Source: JASGDN01 sp049841275 (GTDB lineage Bacteria; Chloroflexota; Chloroflexia; Thermomicrobiales; UBA6265). Taken from it: a stretch of 64,000 nt of DNA. Position 1 is the first letter of the stretch, and each line of letters begins with the position of its first letter. Under the pieces are notes generated by a model. The model was not told the DNA's origin and ran no database searches. It was given only the letters and a program-made list of their open reading frames with translations. Of this stretch, positions 8,769 through 17,811 are shown piece after piece. Made by a program: the position numbers and the translations under genes. The stretch is taken from contig JASGDN010000042.1 in the NCBI GenBank assembly GCA_049841275.1, positions 1 to 64,000 on the forward strand, read 5' to 3'.

Positions 8769-8786
8769 GGGGACCTTCGGGTCCCC
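8769..8786 (+). promoter_or_regulatory. TTCG-tetraloop hairpin just upstream of pyk
   Basis: GGGGACC-TTCG-GGTCCCC is a perfect 7-bp stem closed by the very stable UUCG-type loop, ending 29 bases before the pyk ATG. The absence of a T-tract argues against a simple terminator. A role in RNA stability or start-site access is possible. Confidence 0.45.
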
Positions 8787-8815
8787 GGACCGCAGCGCCA
8801 TTTCGTGGAGTCCGT

Positions 8816-10264
8816 ATGGAACGTCGAGTCAAGATTGTGACCACCCTCGGGCCGGCGGTGAACGAACCCGCCCGCTTGCGTGAACTGATCTCAGCGGGTG
8901 CGGACATGGTTCGCATCAACGCCGCCCACGGCTCGGGTCCGGCCCGCATCAAGCTGGTCCAGGATGTGCGGGACGCGGCGGCGGAAGTCGGCAAGCGAGT
9001 ACCGATCCTTCTCGACCTCCAGGGATTGAAGATCCGGACTGGTCCGCTGCCAGAAGGGGCCAGTCCGGTCGGGTTTGCGCGGGGGAATTCGGTCCACCTG
9101 CTGCCGAATCCCGTTCCCACAACATTGGAGGAGATCGGCGTCACGTATCCCAACCTGCTGAATGTCGTTCAGCCGGGTTCACGGGTACTCATCGCCGACG
9201 GCCTGATCGAGTTGCTGATCGAGGAAGTCCGCAGCGATCATGCAGTCGCAACGGTCAGCCGCGGTGGCCAGTTGGTTGGCAAGCAGGGCGTGACCCTTCC
9301 CGGTGCGCCAATCACCGGTGGAGCGCTCACCGAGGCTGATCGCGACGATGTCCGGTTCGCAGTCGAATATGGACTGGACTATCTGGGTTTGAGCTTCATC
9401 AGCGACGCGAGCGATCTCACCCTCACGCGGGATGTCGCTCGTTCTTTCGCAGGGAAGGGCCGGATTCCCGGCATCATCTCCAAGATCGAGCGTCCGCAGG
9501 CACTCGAGAACCTGCAGCCGATCGCCGAGGCCTCGGACGGCCTGATGGTGGCGCGTGGAGACCTTGGGGTGCAATTGCCGCCCGAGCGCGTACCGAAGGC
9601 CCAGAAGCGGATCATCAGCGTTGCAAATCGCCTGGGAATCCCCGTCATCACGGCTACCCAGATGCTGGAGTCGATGATCAACCAGCCGGTCGCCACCCGT
9701 GCGGAAACCAGCGACGTGGCCAATGCTGTCTGGGATGGCACCGATGCGGTGATGCTCTCCGCCGAATCGGCGATGGGCAAGTTCCCGTTCGAAGCCGTGG
9801 CAACGATGGACCGCATCATCCGCGAGGTGGAAGACAGTACGACCGTACGTTCCGCTGCCTCGCAGGAGGTGCCGTCGTTCGATGATCCGGCACGCAGCTT
9901 CGCGGATGCCGTCGCTCGTGCCGCGTTCGAACTGTCGGATCACACCCCGGCGAAGTACGTGATCGTCTTCTCGAAGTCGGGTTCCTCAGTTCGCCAGGTC
10001 GCACGCTACCGTCCGACCCCGCCAATTATCGCCGCGGTCGATACCGAGGAGGTCGCGCGCAGTATCAACCTCGTCTGGGGTGTACAGAGCGTGGTGGTCC
10101 CAGTGGAACAGGATCCCGATCAACTGTTCCGGAGGACTGGCAAACTCATCCTTCAGCAAGGGCTGGCGCAACTCGGCGACTACGCGCTGATCGTCGGATC
10201 GCTGCCGATGACCAACGTTTCCGGCCACACGAACATGATCCACTTCCGCAGGATCGGCGAATAA
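8816..10264 (+). CDS. pyk: Pyruvate kinase
   Basis: A 482-residue enzyme converting phosphoenolpyruvate and ADP to pyruvate and ATP, the last step of glycolysis. It opens with RRVKIVTTLGPA and MVRINAAHG, carries the catalytic/metal-binding KIERPQ and MVARGDLGVQLPPE segments, and the ITATQMLESM-NQPVATRAE signature in the barrel. The C-terminal alpha/beta domain is of normal length; there is no extra PEP-utiliser domain. The ATG at 8816 is preceded by GGAG five bases away; in-frame codons upstream to 8741 cross the leader hairpins and are excluded. It stands alone between the FtsX operon and argG. Confidence 0.96.
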   Translation: MERRVKIVTTLGPAVNEPARLRELISAGADMVRINAAHGSGPARIKLVQDVRDAAAEVGKRVPILLDLQGLKIRTGPLPEGASPVGFARGNSVHLLPNPVPTTLEEIGVTYPNLLNVVQPGSRVLIADGLIELLIEEVRSDHAVATVSRGGQLVGKQGVTLPGAPITGGALTEADRDDVRFAVEYGLDYLGLSFISDASDLTLTRDVARSFAGKGRIPGIISKIERPQALENLQPIAEASDGLMVARGDLGVQLPPERVPKAQKRIISVANRLGIPVITATQMLESMINQPVATRAETSDVANAVWDGTDAVMLSAESAMGKFPFEAVATMDRIIREVEDSTTVRSAASQEVPSFDDPARSFADAVARAAFELSDHTPAKYVIVFSKSGSSVRQVARYRPTPPIIAAVDTEEVARSINLVWGVQSVVVPVEQDPDQLFRRTGKLILQQGLAQLGDYALIVGSLPMTNVSGHTNMIHFRRIGE

Positions 10265-10321
10265 CCCGCCCATCCTGTCGCGCCGGTCGCGAAATCCTGA
10301 TAGCCTTGGCGCAATTGAACG

Positions 10322-10355
10322 AACTCCGGCCGGCGGTGAGTCCCCAGCCGGAGTT
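10322..10355 (+). promoter_or_regulatory. Hairpin in the argG leader
   Basis: AACTCCGGC (10322-10330) pairs with GCCGGAGTT (10347-10355), ending 54 bases before the argG start. No T-tract follows, and no ARG-box pattern is evident. It may terminate pyk transcription or shape the argG leader. Confidence 0.4.
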
Positions 10356-10409
10356 TGGCCTGTACCTCGCGGCCATTCCTGCCGCCACACGCTCACGGAG
10401 CACGTTTCG

Positions 10410-11750
10410 ATGGCGAATATCCTTCAGCATCTCCCGGTCGGCGAACGCGTCGGCATTGCGTTCTCCGGCGGTCTCGACACCAGCGCGGCGATCACCTGGA
10501 TGCGCGAGAAGGGTGCGATTCCGTACGCCTACACCGCGAACCTCGGGCAGCCGGACGAGACGAATTACGAGGATATCCCACGTCGTGCGAAGGAATACGG
10601 CGCCGAGGATGCCCGCCTGATCGACTGCCGGACGCAGCTCGTGGGCGAGGGCATCGCCGCCATCCAGTCCGGCGCCTTCCACATCTCCACCGCCGGCCAG
10701 ACCTACTTCAACACGACACCGCTCGGACGCGCCGTGACCGGAACGATGCTGGTCGCGGCGATGAAGGAGGACGGGGTCAACATCTGGGGAGACGGCAGCA
10801 CCTACAAGGGCAACGACATCGAGCGGTTCTACCGCTACGGCCTGCTGGTCAACCCGGACCTGCGCATATACAAGCCCTGGCTGGACGATCGGTTCATCGA
10901 CGAACTGGGTGGCCGCGCGGAAATGTCGGCCTACTTGCAGAAGCAGGGGCACGACTACCGGATGTCGGCGGAGAAGGCGTATTCGACCGACTCCAACATC
11001 CTCGGCGCCACGCACGAAGCAAAGGACCTGGAGCACCTCTCCACGAGTGCCTACATCGTCAACCCGATCATGGGCGTCGCCTTCTGGAAGGACGATGTTC
11101 CGGTCGCCTACGAGGAAGTGACTGTCACCTTCGAGGAAGGCGTGCCGGTCGCCCTCAACGGACGCGCGTTCGCGGACCAGGTGGATCTGCTGACCGAGGC
11201 AAACGTCATCGGTGGCCGGCACGGGCTCGGCATGAGCGACCAGATCGAAAACCGCATCATCGAGTCGAAGAGCCGCGGCATCTACGAGAGCCCCGGCATG
11301 GCGCTGCTCTTCATCGCCTACGAGCGGCTGCTGACCGGCATCCATAACGAGGACACGATCGAGCAATACCGCGAGAACGGCCGCAAGCTCGGGCGTCTGC
11401 TCTACCAGGGGCGCTGGTTCGATCCGCAAGCGATCATGCTGCGCGAATCGGCCCAGCGCTGGGTTTCCCGGCTCGTCTCCGGCGAGGTCACGCTCGGGCT
11501 ACGCCGCGGCAACGACTACACGATCCTGAACACCGAGTCGGCGAACCTCACCTACATCCCCGAACGCCTGACGATGGAGAAGGGGGAGGCGACGTTCACA
11601 CCGACGGACCGCATCGGCCAGCTGACGATGCGCAACAACGACATCACCGACACGCGCGAGAAGCTGATCGCCTACGTCGAATCAGGGCTCGTCTCGCTGT
11701 CCGAGTCCGGCGCGATCCCCCGAATCGGAGGACCGAGGACCGAGGACTGA
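10410..11750 (+). CDS. argG: Argininosuccinate synthase
   Basis: A 446-residue enzyme joining citrulline and aspartate with ATP in arginine synthesis. The ATP pyrophosphatase loop AFSGGLDTS is at residues 17-25. Length and the sequence TAGQTYFNTTPLGRAVTG match the longer, E. coli-like class of ArgG, not the roughly 400-residue class of most Gram-positive-type bacteria. No other arg gene is next to it. The last residues (GGPRTED) and the stop codon are encoded by a dispersed hairpin repeat that begins inside the gene, so the C-terminus has been reshaped by that element. Confidence 0.96.
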   Translation: MANILQHLPVGERVGIAFSGGLDTSAAITWMREKGAIPYAYTANLGQPDETNYEDIPRRAKEYGAEDARLIDCRTQLVGEGIAAIQSGAFHISTAGQTYFNTTPLGRAVTGTMLVAAMKEDGVNIWGDGSTYKGNDIERFYRYGLLVNPDLRIYKPWLDDRFIDELGGRAEMSAYLQKQGHDYRMSAEKAYSTDSNILGATHEAKDLEHLSTSAYIVNPIMGVAFWKDDVPVAYEEVTVTFEEGVPVALNGRAFADQVDLLTEANVIGGRHGLGMSDQIENRIIESKSRGIYESPGMALLFIAYERLLTGIHNEDTIEQYRENGRKLGRLLYQGRWFDPQAIMLRESAQRWVSRLVSGEVTLGLRRGNDYTILNTESANLTYIPERLTMEKGEATFTPTDRIGQLTMRNNDITDTREKLIAYVESGLVSLSESGAIPRIGGPRTED

Positions 11751-11818
11751 GGACCGAGACGACATCGGAAGCGAGGGCGAGGAACACTCGTCCTTCGTTC
11801 TCAGTTCTCGGTCCCCTC
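11735..11818. repeat. Family-2 hairpin repeat between argG and the MOSC gene
   Basis: The left arm (11735-11762) and right arm (11788-11818) pair imperfectly over about 28 bp. The arm, read as GAGGGACCGAGAACTGAG then AACGAAGG, closely resembles the arm of the element at 40594-40664. Both copies sit between convergent genes and probably terminate both. Upstream bases 11728-11757 contain tandem GAGGACC(G/T) units. The argG stop lies inside the left arm. Confidence 0.7.
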
Positions 11819-11822
11819 GTTA

Positions 11823-12473
11823 TCATTTCCAGGCATCCGCGAGGGACGGATGGGCGTAGACGCGCGCCCGGTCCTCCTCGTCGCCATTCGTCTTGACTGC
11901 GAAGGCGAGGTACACGCTGATGCCGAGCGGGTCGCGTTCCACAAGGTGGATCGGGCCTACCACGGGCGCAATGCCCTCTTCCAGCACGCGGAGATACCAG
12001 CCGCTACGGCCAGCATCGACAAAGCGCTTCACCATATCCAGCCGGCCGCTCATCATCGCAAGCTTGGAACACGGCCAGCGCGGCTGAGAGACCTGCAGCA
12101 GGGCGTCTCCCCAGCGCCAGATGTCACCGATGTTGACGTCCGTCTCGACGATCCCGGTCGTGGAGAGATTCTCGCCGAACGGCGCCTCGCCCTCGATCCC
12201 CACATATCCATGCTCAGTCGCCCACCACGCCAGATGGTCCGAGGGATAGCAGTAGACCGCCTTGTCAACACCGCCATGCGCGCGCAGGTCGGCCTGTCCG
12301 TCCCCGGCCAGATCGGTCCGCCCGACAAAGATCTCGCGTGAGGTAACGATGCGCTTGCGAATACCGGACACCACCTCGCCCTGCCGGTTCGTGCCCAGCA
12401 CGGCAGGCATGCCAACGGCGACGGCGCGCAAGCCAATGGTGCGGATGGCGGGTCGTTCGGTCGTGGCGATCAT
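11823..12473 (-). CDS. MOSC domain protein, YiiM-like
   Basis: A 216-residue protein with a MOSC (molybdenum cofactor sulfurase C-terminal) fold: GIRKRIV near residue 37, the core DGQADLRAHGGVDKAVYCYP at about 58-77, GENLSTTG, and the conserved cysteine in PRWPCSKL. YiiM-type proteins bind molybdenum cofactor and reduce N-hydroxylated bases such as 6-hydroxylaminopurine; applying this activity here is inference. The ATG overlaps the TGA of the M16 peptidase gene by four bases (ATGA), so the two are translationally coupled. The gene ends four bases short of the family-2 repeat. Confidence 0.88.
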   Translation of the reverse strand: MIATTERPAIRTIGLRAVAVGMPAVLGTNRQGEVVSGIRKRIVTSREIFVGRTDLAGDGQADLRAHGGVDKAVYCYPSDHLAWWATEHGYVGIEGEAPFGENLSTTGIVETDVNIGDIWRWGDALLQVSQPRWPCSKLAMMSGRLDMVKRFVDAGRSGWYLRVLEEGIAPVVGPIHLVERDPLGISVYLAFAVKTNGDEEDRARVYAHPSLADAWK

Positions 12474-15163
12474 CGGGAGGATGTTTCCTTCGTGGAATCG
12501 GAGAGGCTGGATGTGCCTTCGGGGCCCGCAACGCCGATCGCCAGCCGGTCGGCATCGAGGTGGGTGCGCGCTGCGCTCAGGAGCTCGTCGGCACTCAGTG
12601 CATCGATGATACCCGGATAGCGGTCGAGGTAATCGAGACCGAGCTCGTTCCGCTCGATCGACAGCAGCAAGTCGACCACGCCGCCCAGCGCTTCGAGGCC
12701 GAGCGGAAGGCTGCCCGTGAGGTAGCTCTTGGCATCCTGCAACTCCTGGTCGGACACTGGAGCCGCCTGCAACCGGCGCAACTCCGTCACGATTCCCTCC
12801 ACCGCGCGATCGACGTTGGACGGATCGACCCCGGCGCGGGCGTTCCAGGTGCTGGAGAGCTTGCCTCCCGCCAGCGAACTGGAGACGTGGTAGGCAAGCC
12901 CGTTGCGATCGCGGACTTCCGCACCGAGGCGGCCCATCAGACCCAACTGCCCGAGGATGAGGTTCGCGGTGCTCAGTGCGTAATAGTCGGGATGCGAGCG
13001 GGCGATCGTCGGGTAGGCAATGGCGATGTTTGCCTGGCTCTTGCCTGGCACCAACTGCGTGTCACGCATGGTGGACGCGAGCGGGTCCGTGACCGGGGGC
13101 TCCATTGGCTCCGGCACAACGGCATCCCAGTCGCCGAAGGCATCGGCGACCGCCGCCGTCGCCTCGTCCAGCGACTCGATGCCGCCGACAACCGCGACGG
13201 TCGTCACGGAGGGACCGAACGTATGTCGGCGATAGGCGACCAGATCATCCACCGTGAATGCGGATACCGTCTTGATGTCGCCAGCGAGCGGCAGGCGGTA
13301 GGGATGTCCCTCCGGATAGAGCAGTTCCCGCAGGGCCTTGCCGGCGACCGCTCCCGTGTCGTCTTCCTGCTCGCGAATGCCTGTCAGCACCTGCTGGCGC
13401 ACGCGCTCCAGTTCGTCGGCGGGAAAGGTCGGAACGCGGATCATCTCGGCGGACAACGCGAGCAGATCGCGGAAGTCCTCGATCAGCCCATGGAAGGAGA
13501 CGTCTACGGTCGCGCGGCTGCTGTCGGCGCCGATCATCGCGCCGATGCCATCGGTCGCCTCGTTCAACTCGTCGAATGTCCGGTTGGCCGTTCCACGCCG
13601 CAGCATCGTGGCGGTGAGGGCGGAGATGCCAGCGCGCTGGTCGCCTGTAAGCGCCTGTCCGGCCTTCATGCTGACCGTCGTCTCGATTGCCGGAAAGCTT
13701 GGTCGCGGCTGGGCGAGCACAACGATCCCGTTTGGAAGAACCGCCCGCGCGAATCCGTGGGAGGACTCGCTACCCGTCAGGAACCAGGGACGATGTGGCT
13801 CCAGCGCGGCGAACGGCTCGGCCTGTGCGGATGGCGGGACGTCAGCACCCGCGAAAACCGGCGATTCCTCCGGCAATTGCCAGCCGACGACGCGGTTGTC
13901 CGGCACCAGATACTGCCGGACAACGCGCTGGACATCCTCCGGCGTTACTGCCTCGAACTCGGCGGCGAGCGAATCGACGCGCGCGGCGCGGTCCACGATC
14001 TCCATCTGCCCGAGCCAGAACGCCTGGGAGGTCACCGATTCGTTGGCGTAGACGTACTGCGCGCGAATCTGCTTCCGCGCCTTCACGAACTCGTCCTCGG
14101 AGGCCAGGGCGGTCTGCAACCTGGCGATCTCGGCCTCGAACGCCGCCTCGATGCGTTCCGGTTCGACGCCGGGAAGCGCCGTCGCCGAGAAGGTCCAGAG
14201 GTGCGGATCGATGTGCAGGCTCGTCCCGGAGCTCGCCGACCTGGCGAGGCCGGTCGAGACCAGCGCCTTGTACAGCCGGGACGACCGGCCCATTCCGCCA
14301 CCGCCGCCCATGCCCATCGCCTTCGCGCCGGACAGCAGCGCATCGGCGACCATCAATGCAGGGACATCCGGATGGCGCGCCTCCGGGATCCGGTAGGCCA
14401 TCATCATGTAGGCGGCAGGCGATGCCTTCCGCAACGTCACCCGGCGCTCGCCACGCTGGGGCGGCTCCCCGGCGACTGGTGGCAACGGCTCTGCGGAGGC
14501 CGGAATCGCACCAAATGCCCGCTCGATCCGGCCGATCAGCTCGTCGGGTTCGACATCGCCGGCCACCGTGATGAACGCGTTATCGGGCGCGTAGAAGCGG
14601 CGGTAGTGGTTGTAGAGATCGTCGCGGGAGATCTCCTTCAGATCGCGCTCGTAGCCGATCACCATGTGCCCGTAGGGATGTTCCTGGAAGGCGAGACCCA
14701 TCACCTCCTCGGCCAGGAGATAGGTCGGGCGGTTCTCCGCGCCGAGCCGTTCCGAGAGGATGACGGTGCGCTCACTCGCGGTTTCCTCCGGCTCGAAGAG
14801 CGAATTCACCATGCGGTCCGATTCAATCGCCAGCGACAGGTCGAGTCGGTTGGCCGGGAGCGTCTCGAAGTAGGCGGTCCAGTCCATGGACGTCATGGCG
14901 TTCAGGGTGCCGCCCTCGCGGCTGACATCGCGGAAGATGGCTCCCTTTTCGAGGCTGGGCGTGCCCTTGAACTGCATGTGCTCGACCCAGTGGGAGACAC
15001 CGGTCCGGCCGGGAAGCTCGTTGCGGCTGCCGACGCGATACCACGCCCAGAAGGAGGCGATCGGTGCGGCGGGGTTCGGCCGGATGAAGATGGTCAGCCC
15101 GTTCGGCAGCGTATGCGTCACGAGTGGGAGGGGAGCGGTCCGGGTATCCCGGGTATCTGGCAT
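12470..15163 (-). CDS. M16 family zinc peptidase, two fused M16 domains
   Basis: An 897-residue protein. The first half has the inverted zinc motif HWVEH at residues 58-62 and a downstream Glu-rich helix (EETASERTVILSE) expected to give the third ligand. The second half (from about residue 470, FARAVLPNGIVVL) repeats the fold without a zinc motif, as in fused processing-peptidase-like M16 proteins where the second half only closes the chamber. No signal peptide is visible. I chose the ATG at 15163 (AAGGA 7-9 bases upstream); in-frame upstream codons to 15244 have no conserved match. Likely degrades small peptides; the coupled MOSC gene gives no functional hint. Confidence 0.9.
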   Translation of the reverse strand: MPDTRDTRTAPLPLVTHTLPNGLTIFIRPNPAAPIASFWAWYRVGSRNELPGRTGVSHWVEHMQFKGTPSLEKGAIFRDVSREGGTLNAMTSMDWTAYFETLPANRLDLSLAIESDRMVNSLFEPEETASERTVILSERLGAENRPTYLLAEEVMGLAFQEHPYGHMVIGYERDLKEISRDDLYNHYRRFYAPDNAFITVAGDVEPDELIGRIERAFGAIPASAEPLPPVAGEPPQRGERRVTLRKASPAAYMMMAYRIPEARHPDVPALMVADALLSGAKAMGMGGGGGMGRSSRLYKALVSTGLARSASSGTSLHIDPHLWTFSATALPGVEPERIEAAFEAEIARLQTALASEDEFVKARKQIRAQYVYANESVTSQAFWLGQMEIVDRAARVDSLAAEFEAVTPEDVQRVVRQYLVPDNRVVGWQLPEESPVFAGADVPPSAQAEPFAALEPHRPWFLTGSESSHGFARAVLPNGIVVLAQPRPSFPAIETTVSMKAGQALTGDQRAGISALTATMLRRGTANRTFDELNEATDGIGAMIGADSSRATVDVSFHGLIEDFRDLLALSAEMIRVPTFPADELERVRQQVLTGIREQEDDTGAVAGKALRELLYPEGHPYRLPLAGDIKTVSAFTVDDLVAYRRHTFGPSVTTVAVVGGIESLDEATAAVADAFGDWDAVVPEPMEPPVTDPLASTMRDTQLVPGKSQANIAIAYPTIARSHPDYYALSTANLILGQLGLMGRLGAEVRDRNGLAYHVSSSLAGGKLSSTWNARAGVDPSNVDRAVEGIVTELRRLQAAPVSDQELQDAKSYLTGSLPLGLEALGGVVDLLLSIERNELGLDYLDRYPGIIDALSADELLSAARTHLDADRLAIGVAGPEGTSSLSDSTKETSSR

Positions 15164-15276
15164 GGAAATCGGTCCTTCGGCGATGGGCAAGCGCATGGAG
15201 CGCCGCTCGAACTGCGCGATGCCCGAAGGATACGCGGCAATCATGCGGATTCCTCCGCCAATCGGACAGGAACGGG

Positions 15277-15282
15277 TACAAT
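15277..15282 (+). promoter_or_regulatory. Putative -10 element TACAAT for the small gene at 15334
   Basis: TACAAT lies 52 bases before the start codon. The same hexamer lies 46 bases before lysA and 135 bases before ald. No TTGACA-like -35 is evident at 16-18 bases upstream, so this is tentative. Confidence 0.35.
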
Positions 15283-15333
15283 CGCGGTCAGCAAACCGAG
15301 CCGGATTCGTTCATGACCCTACTGGAGCCAATC

Positions 15334-15735
15334 ATGGTGCAGCGAGCCCCGGTCCCGACGTTCGATCAGTACATGGTCGACCGGGTCATCCTCTTTCTGC
15401 AGACCCGCGACCGGGAAATCTTCCCGTTCACACGGAACTTCGATGATGCGAAGATGACGGCTTTCGTCCGCGACCTGCGCGATGGCCTCGCCGACCTGTC
15501 CGACAGCGGCAGTAAGCGTGGCACGTCGTCCACCGGATTCCCGATGAACGACTGGCGCCTCCGCAATATTCTGGATGAGTGGGCGCAGGCCGGCGGCGAC
15601 TGGCCGCAGGGCACGGAGGCCGCTTCCTACAACTCAGTGCTGGGCCTGCCAGATGTACCGCAGCCGTTGGAGGACGAACCCGCGGTCGATTTCGTCGATC
15701 CGGCCAGCGCGTTCGAGAGCAGCCTTTCGTCCTGA
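15334..15735 (+). CDS. Hypothetical protein, 133 residues
   Basis: A soluble acidic protein that I do not recognise. It has no membrane segment, no signal peptide and no metal motif. The N-terminal two-thirds looks helical (FDQYMVDRVILFLQTR, MTAFVRDLRDGLADL) and the last 40 residues are acidic and Pro-rich. The ATG at 15334 has GGAG six bases upstream; an in-frame ATG at 15313 lacks a ribosome site. It is divergent from the M16 peptidase gene with a gap of 170 bp and ends before a strong hairpin at 15810. Codon use resembles the neighbours, so I regard it as real. Confidence 0.65.
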   Translation: MVQRAPVPTFDQYMVDRVILFLQTRDREIFPFTRNFDDAKMTAFVRDLRDGLADLSDSGSKRGTSSTGFPMNDWRLRNILDEWAQAGGDWPQGTEAASYNSVLGLPDVPQPLEDEPAVDFVDPASAFESSLSS

Positions 15736-15809
15736 CGTTCGCGGGCTCATCCGTTATGAATTCGTCGCGCGATGAATTCCAGGGAATGCCCGAAATGGCG
15801 GGCGTTTTC

Positions 15810-15843
15810 GGGGGTTCGTGCCGCCGCGAGCGCACGAACCCCC
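15810..15843. terminator. Hairpin terminator, 12-bp perfect stem
   Basis: GGGGGTTCGTGC (15810-15821) pairs with GCACGAACCCCC (15832-15843). It lies between the hypothetical gene (plus) and the convergent oxidase gene (minus). It is followed on the plus strand by TGCGATTAAT, a weak A/T tail. Confidence 0.75.
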
Positions 15844-15998
15844 TGCGATTAATCCGGCTTTGCCACGGAAACCACCCTGCATATCCCCGGTCCGCGTGCA
15901 ATTAATTCGAGCAGAATGTGCCAGTCCGGAAGCCCCGGAACGACACCTTCCTCCGATGTATGTAGCGCGACGCATTTCGGCATGGGTTGCGGACAGGA

Positions 15999-17144
15999 TT
16001 ACCTGGGTGCGCCGAGGAACCGTTCGTACGTGAACCACGGCAGCAGCTCGGCATGATCGTCCGTCGCCAGCAATGCCAGGTATTCCCCGACCACCGGCGC
16101 GAACTTGAAGCCGTGGCCGCTGAATCCTGCCGCGTAGATCACACGCTCCTTGCCCGGATAGCGATCGATCAAGAAGTGCTCGTCCGGCGTCATGGTGTAC
16201 ATGCAGACCGTCGCCTCGAGCACCTTCGTGGACAACCCGTTGAATCGCTCGGCCAGGAAGGCACGATAGGCCGGGAGCAGGTCCTCGTCGTGGACCTTGC
16301 GATCGATCGCGTCCGGATTGACGACGTTGCCGCCGGAGTGGATGCCGCACTTCAGGCCCGGATCACCGTGAACCGGAAGGCCGTAGAACTCGTCCACGCC
16401 GAGGTCGACGACGAAGACGGGGAACCGGTCCGGACCATAAAGCGACGGATCGACCGGCTCGAACCAGAAGACCGGCTTCCGCCGCACTTCCAGCGGCAGT
16501 CCAAGATCACCCATCAGCTTGCCGTTCCAGGCGCCGCCGGCGATCACCAGGCGGTCGCCGGTATAGGTATCCTTGTCCGTTGCGACGTGGACGCCATCCG
16601 CGTCCTCGCTCCACATCAGCACCTTCTCGCCCGCCTGGAGGACGCCGCCGGCCGCCACCATCTCCCGCGCCATCGCCTTCAATGCAGGCGGCACGACGAG
16701 AAATCCGGCTGTCGGATCGAGGCAGGCTGTCCAGTCGGACGGCAGGTTCCAGGCCGGATAGCGCGCATTCACTTCAGCGCCGTTCAGAAGGTCGTAGTCG
16801 AGTTCGTACCGCTGGGCGCTGTGCATCGCCTCCTGCGCGCGGAATCCGTCCGGCGTCGAGATGTCGAGGCCGCCGCACCGGTGCATGAAGGCCTCGCCTG
16901 GATTGCGCTCCTGGAGCTCCGACCAGAGGAGGTCAGCTTCGAGCGTCCAGGGGACGTATTGCTCGCCCTCGGCGTAGTTGTGGCGGAAGATGCGCGTCTT
17001 GCCGCCATGGCTGCCGAACGAATGGACGTGCTCGAATTGCTCGATCACGATCACCGAGTGGCCTGCCTTGGCCAGCGCCCAACCGGTGGCAGTGCCCATC
17101 GTTCCGCCGCCGATCACAATCACGTCCGCGTGTGTGTTGCTCAT
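15999..17144 (-). CDS. FAD-dependent amine oxidase, sarcosine oxidase/N-methyltryptophan oxidase-like
   Basis: A 381-residue flavoprotein. The dinucleotide motif VIGGGTMGTATGWALA starts near residue 9. SHGGKTRIFRHNY follows, and VCMYTMTPDEHFLID near residue 320 includes the cysteine that binds FAD covalently in monomeric sarcosine oxidases. GFSGHGFKFAPVVGE closes the flavin site. These enzymes oxidise N-methyl amino acids to the free amino acid, formaldehyde and peroxide; the exact substrate is not readable. The ATG at 17144 has AAGGA eight bases upstream; the ATG nine bases earlier sits directly on that site. It stands alone, facing a hypothetical gene across a terminator. Confidence 0.88.
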   Translation of the reverse strand: MSNTHADVIVIGGGTMGTATGWALAKAGHSVIVIEQFEHVHSFGSHGGKTRIFRHNYAEGEQYVPWTLEADLLWSELQERNPGEAFMHRCGGLDISTPDGFRAQEAMHSAQRYELDYDLLNGAEVNARYPAWNLPSDWTACLDPTAGFLVVPPALKAMAREMVAAGGVLQAGEKVLMWSEDADGVHVATDKDTYTGDRLVIAGGAWNGKLMGDLGLPLEVRRKPVFWFEPVDPSLYGPDRFPVFVVDLGVDEFYGLPVHGDPGLKCGIHSGGNVVNPDAIDRKVHDEDLLPAYRAFLAERFNGLSTKVLEATVCMYTMTPDEHFLIDRYPGKERVIYAAGFSGHGFKFAPVVGEYLALLATDDHAELLPWFTYERFLGAPR

Positions 17145-17153
17145 GCCCGTCAT

Positions 17154-17472
17154 CCTTCGCTCGATCCGCGCCCATGCGCACTGCTGGTCGCATTATGGCG
17201 GATCGCTTTCAAGCCGCACATGATCGTGTGGTAGGCTGGGCGCAGCCAGAAAGTGCAGGCCGGTTGCGGTAAGTCCGGCCACCCCGGAATCGGGGTTACG
17301 TCCGCGAATCTCGCGATGACCCCTGGCGATGCAAGCAACCCGGTTCATTCCGGAGGATGGTGCTTGTCTCGTCTGATCATCGACCGGGTATTCGCGTGTG
17401 TCCTTTCATGCGCGACGGTTTCCAGACCGACAGGCGACATCCAACGCGAATGGCCGGCGAGGAGTCATATCC
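17154..17472. other. Intergenic region between the divergent oxidase and VOC genes
   Basis: Some 320 bp without a gene. It holds a small hairpin CCCCG-GAAT-CGGGG near 17281 and the VOC leader. I compared it with glycine and cobalamin riboswitch cores, since the neighbouring enzyme may yield glycine, and found no convincing match. Confidence 0.5.
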
Positions 17473-17694
17473 ATGTCCGACCGTCTGTCGATCAATCACC
17501 TCAACCTCGCGGTGCGCGATGTCGCCGCGTCGCGCACGTTCTTCTGCACGCATTTCGGATTTGCCTGCGCCCACCCGAACGACAGGGTGTCCATCCTCGA
17601 AGGCGGTGATGGCTTCGTGCTCACGCTGATGACGGTGAAGGACGACGAATCCGGGACCTATCCCGGCAGCTTCCACGTCGGATTCTACGTTCAG
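17473..17694 (+). pseudogene. VOC (glyoxalase/bleomycin-resistance) domain protein, 3'-truncated
   Basis: The first 74 codons encode a normal VOC half-domain (INHLNLAVRDVAASRTFF, LEGGDGFVLTLM, FHVGFYVQ). After GFYVQ the family's second half, with its last metal ligand, is absent in all three frames. The frame runs open through unrelated sequence, across a 19-bp terminator stem and into the antisense strand of the ThuA gene, so no sensible product is made. I infer a deletion that removed the 3' half and kept the downstream terminator. GAGGAG lies 10-11 bases before the ATG, so the 5' end looks intact. Confidence 0.75.
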
Positions 17695-17811
17695 GATCCT
17701 CTCGGTCTCCCGAGGTTCTCGCCCGTCAAATCGGCGAACACAAGGTCTGGCCCCACAGGCATCGGCATTGCGTGTCTGACAACCAATGCAAATCAGGGTG
17801 CCGGTACAACG

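Noticed and set aside
12560..15316. A 918-codon open frame on the plus strand opposite the M16 peptidase
   Set aside because: It is fully antisense to a gene with clear zinc-site and domain motifs; its translation is Arg/Asp-rich with no family pattern. Long antisense frames are expected at this GC content.
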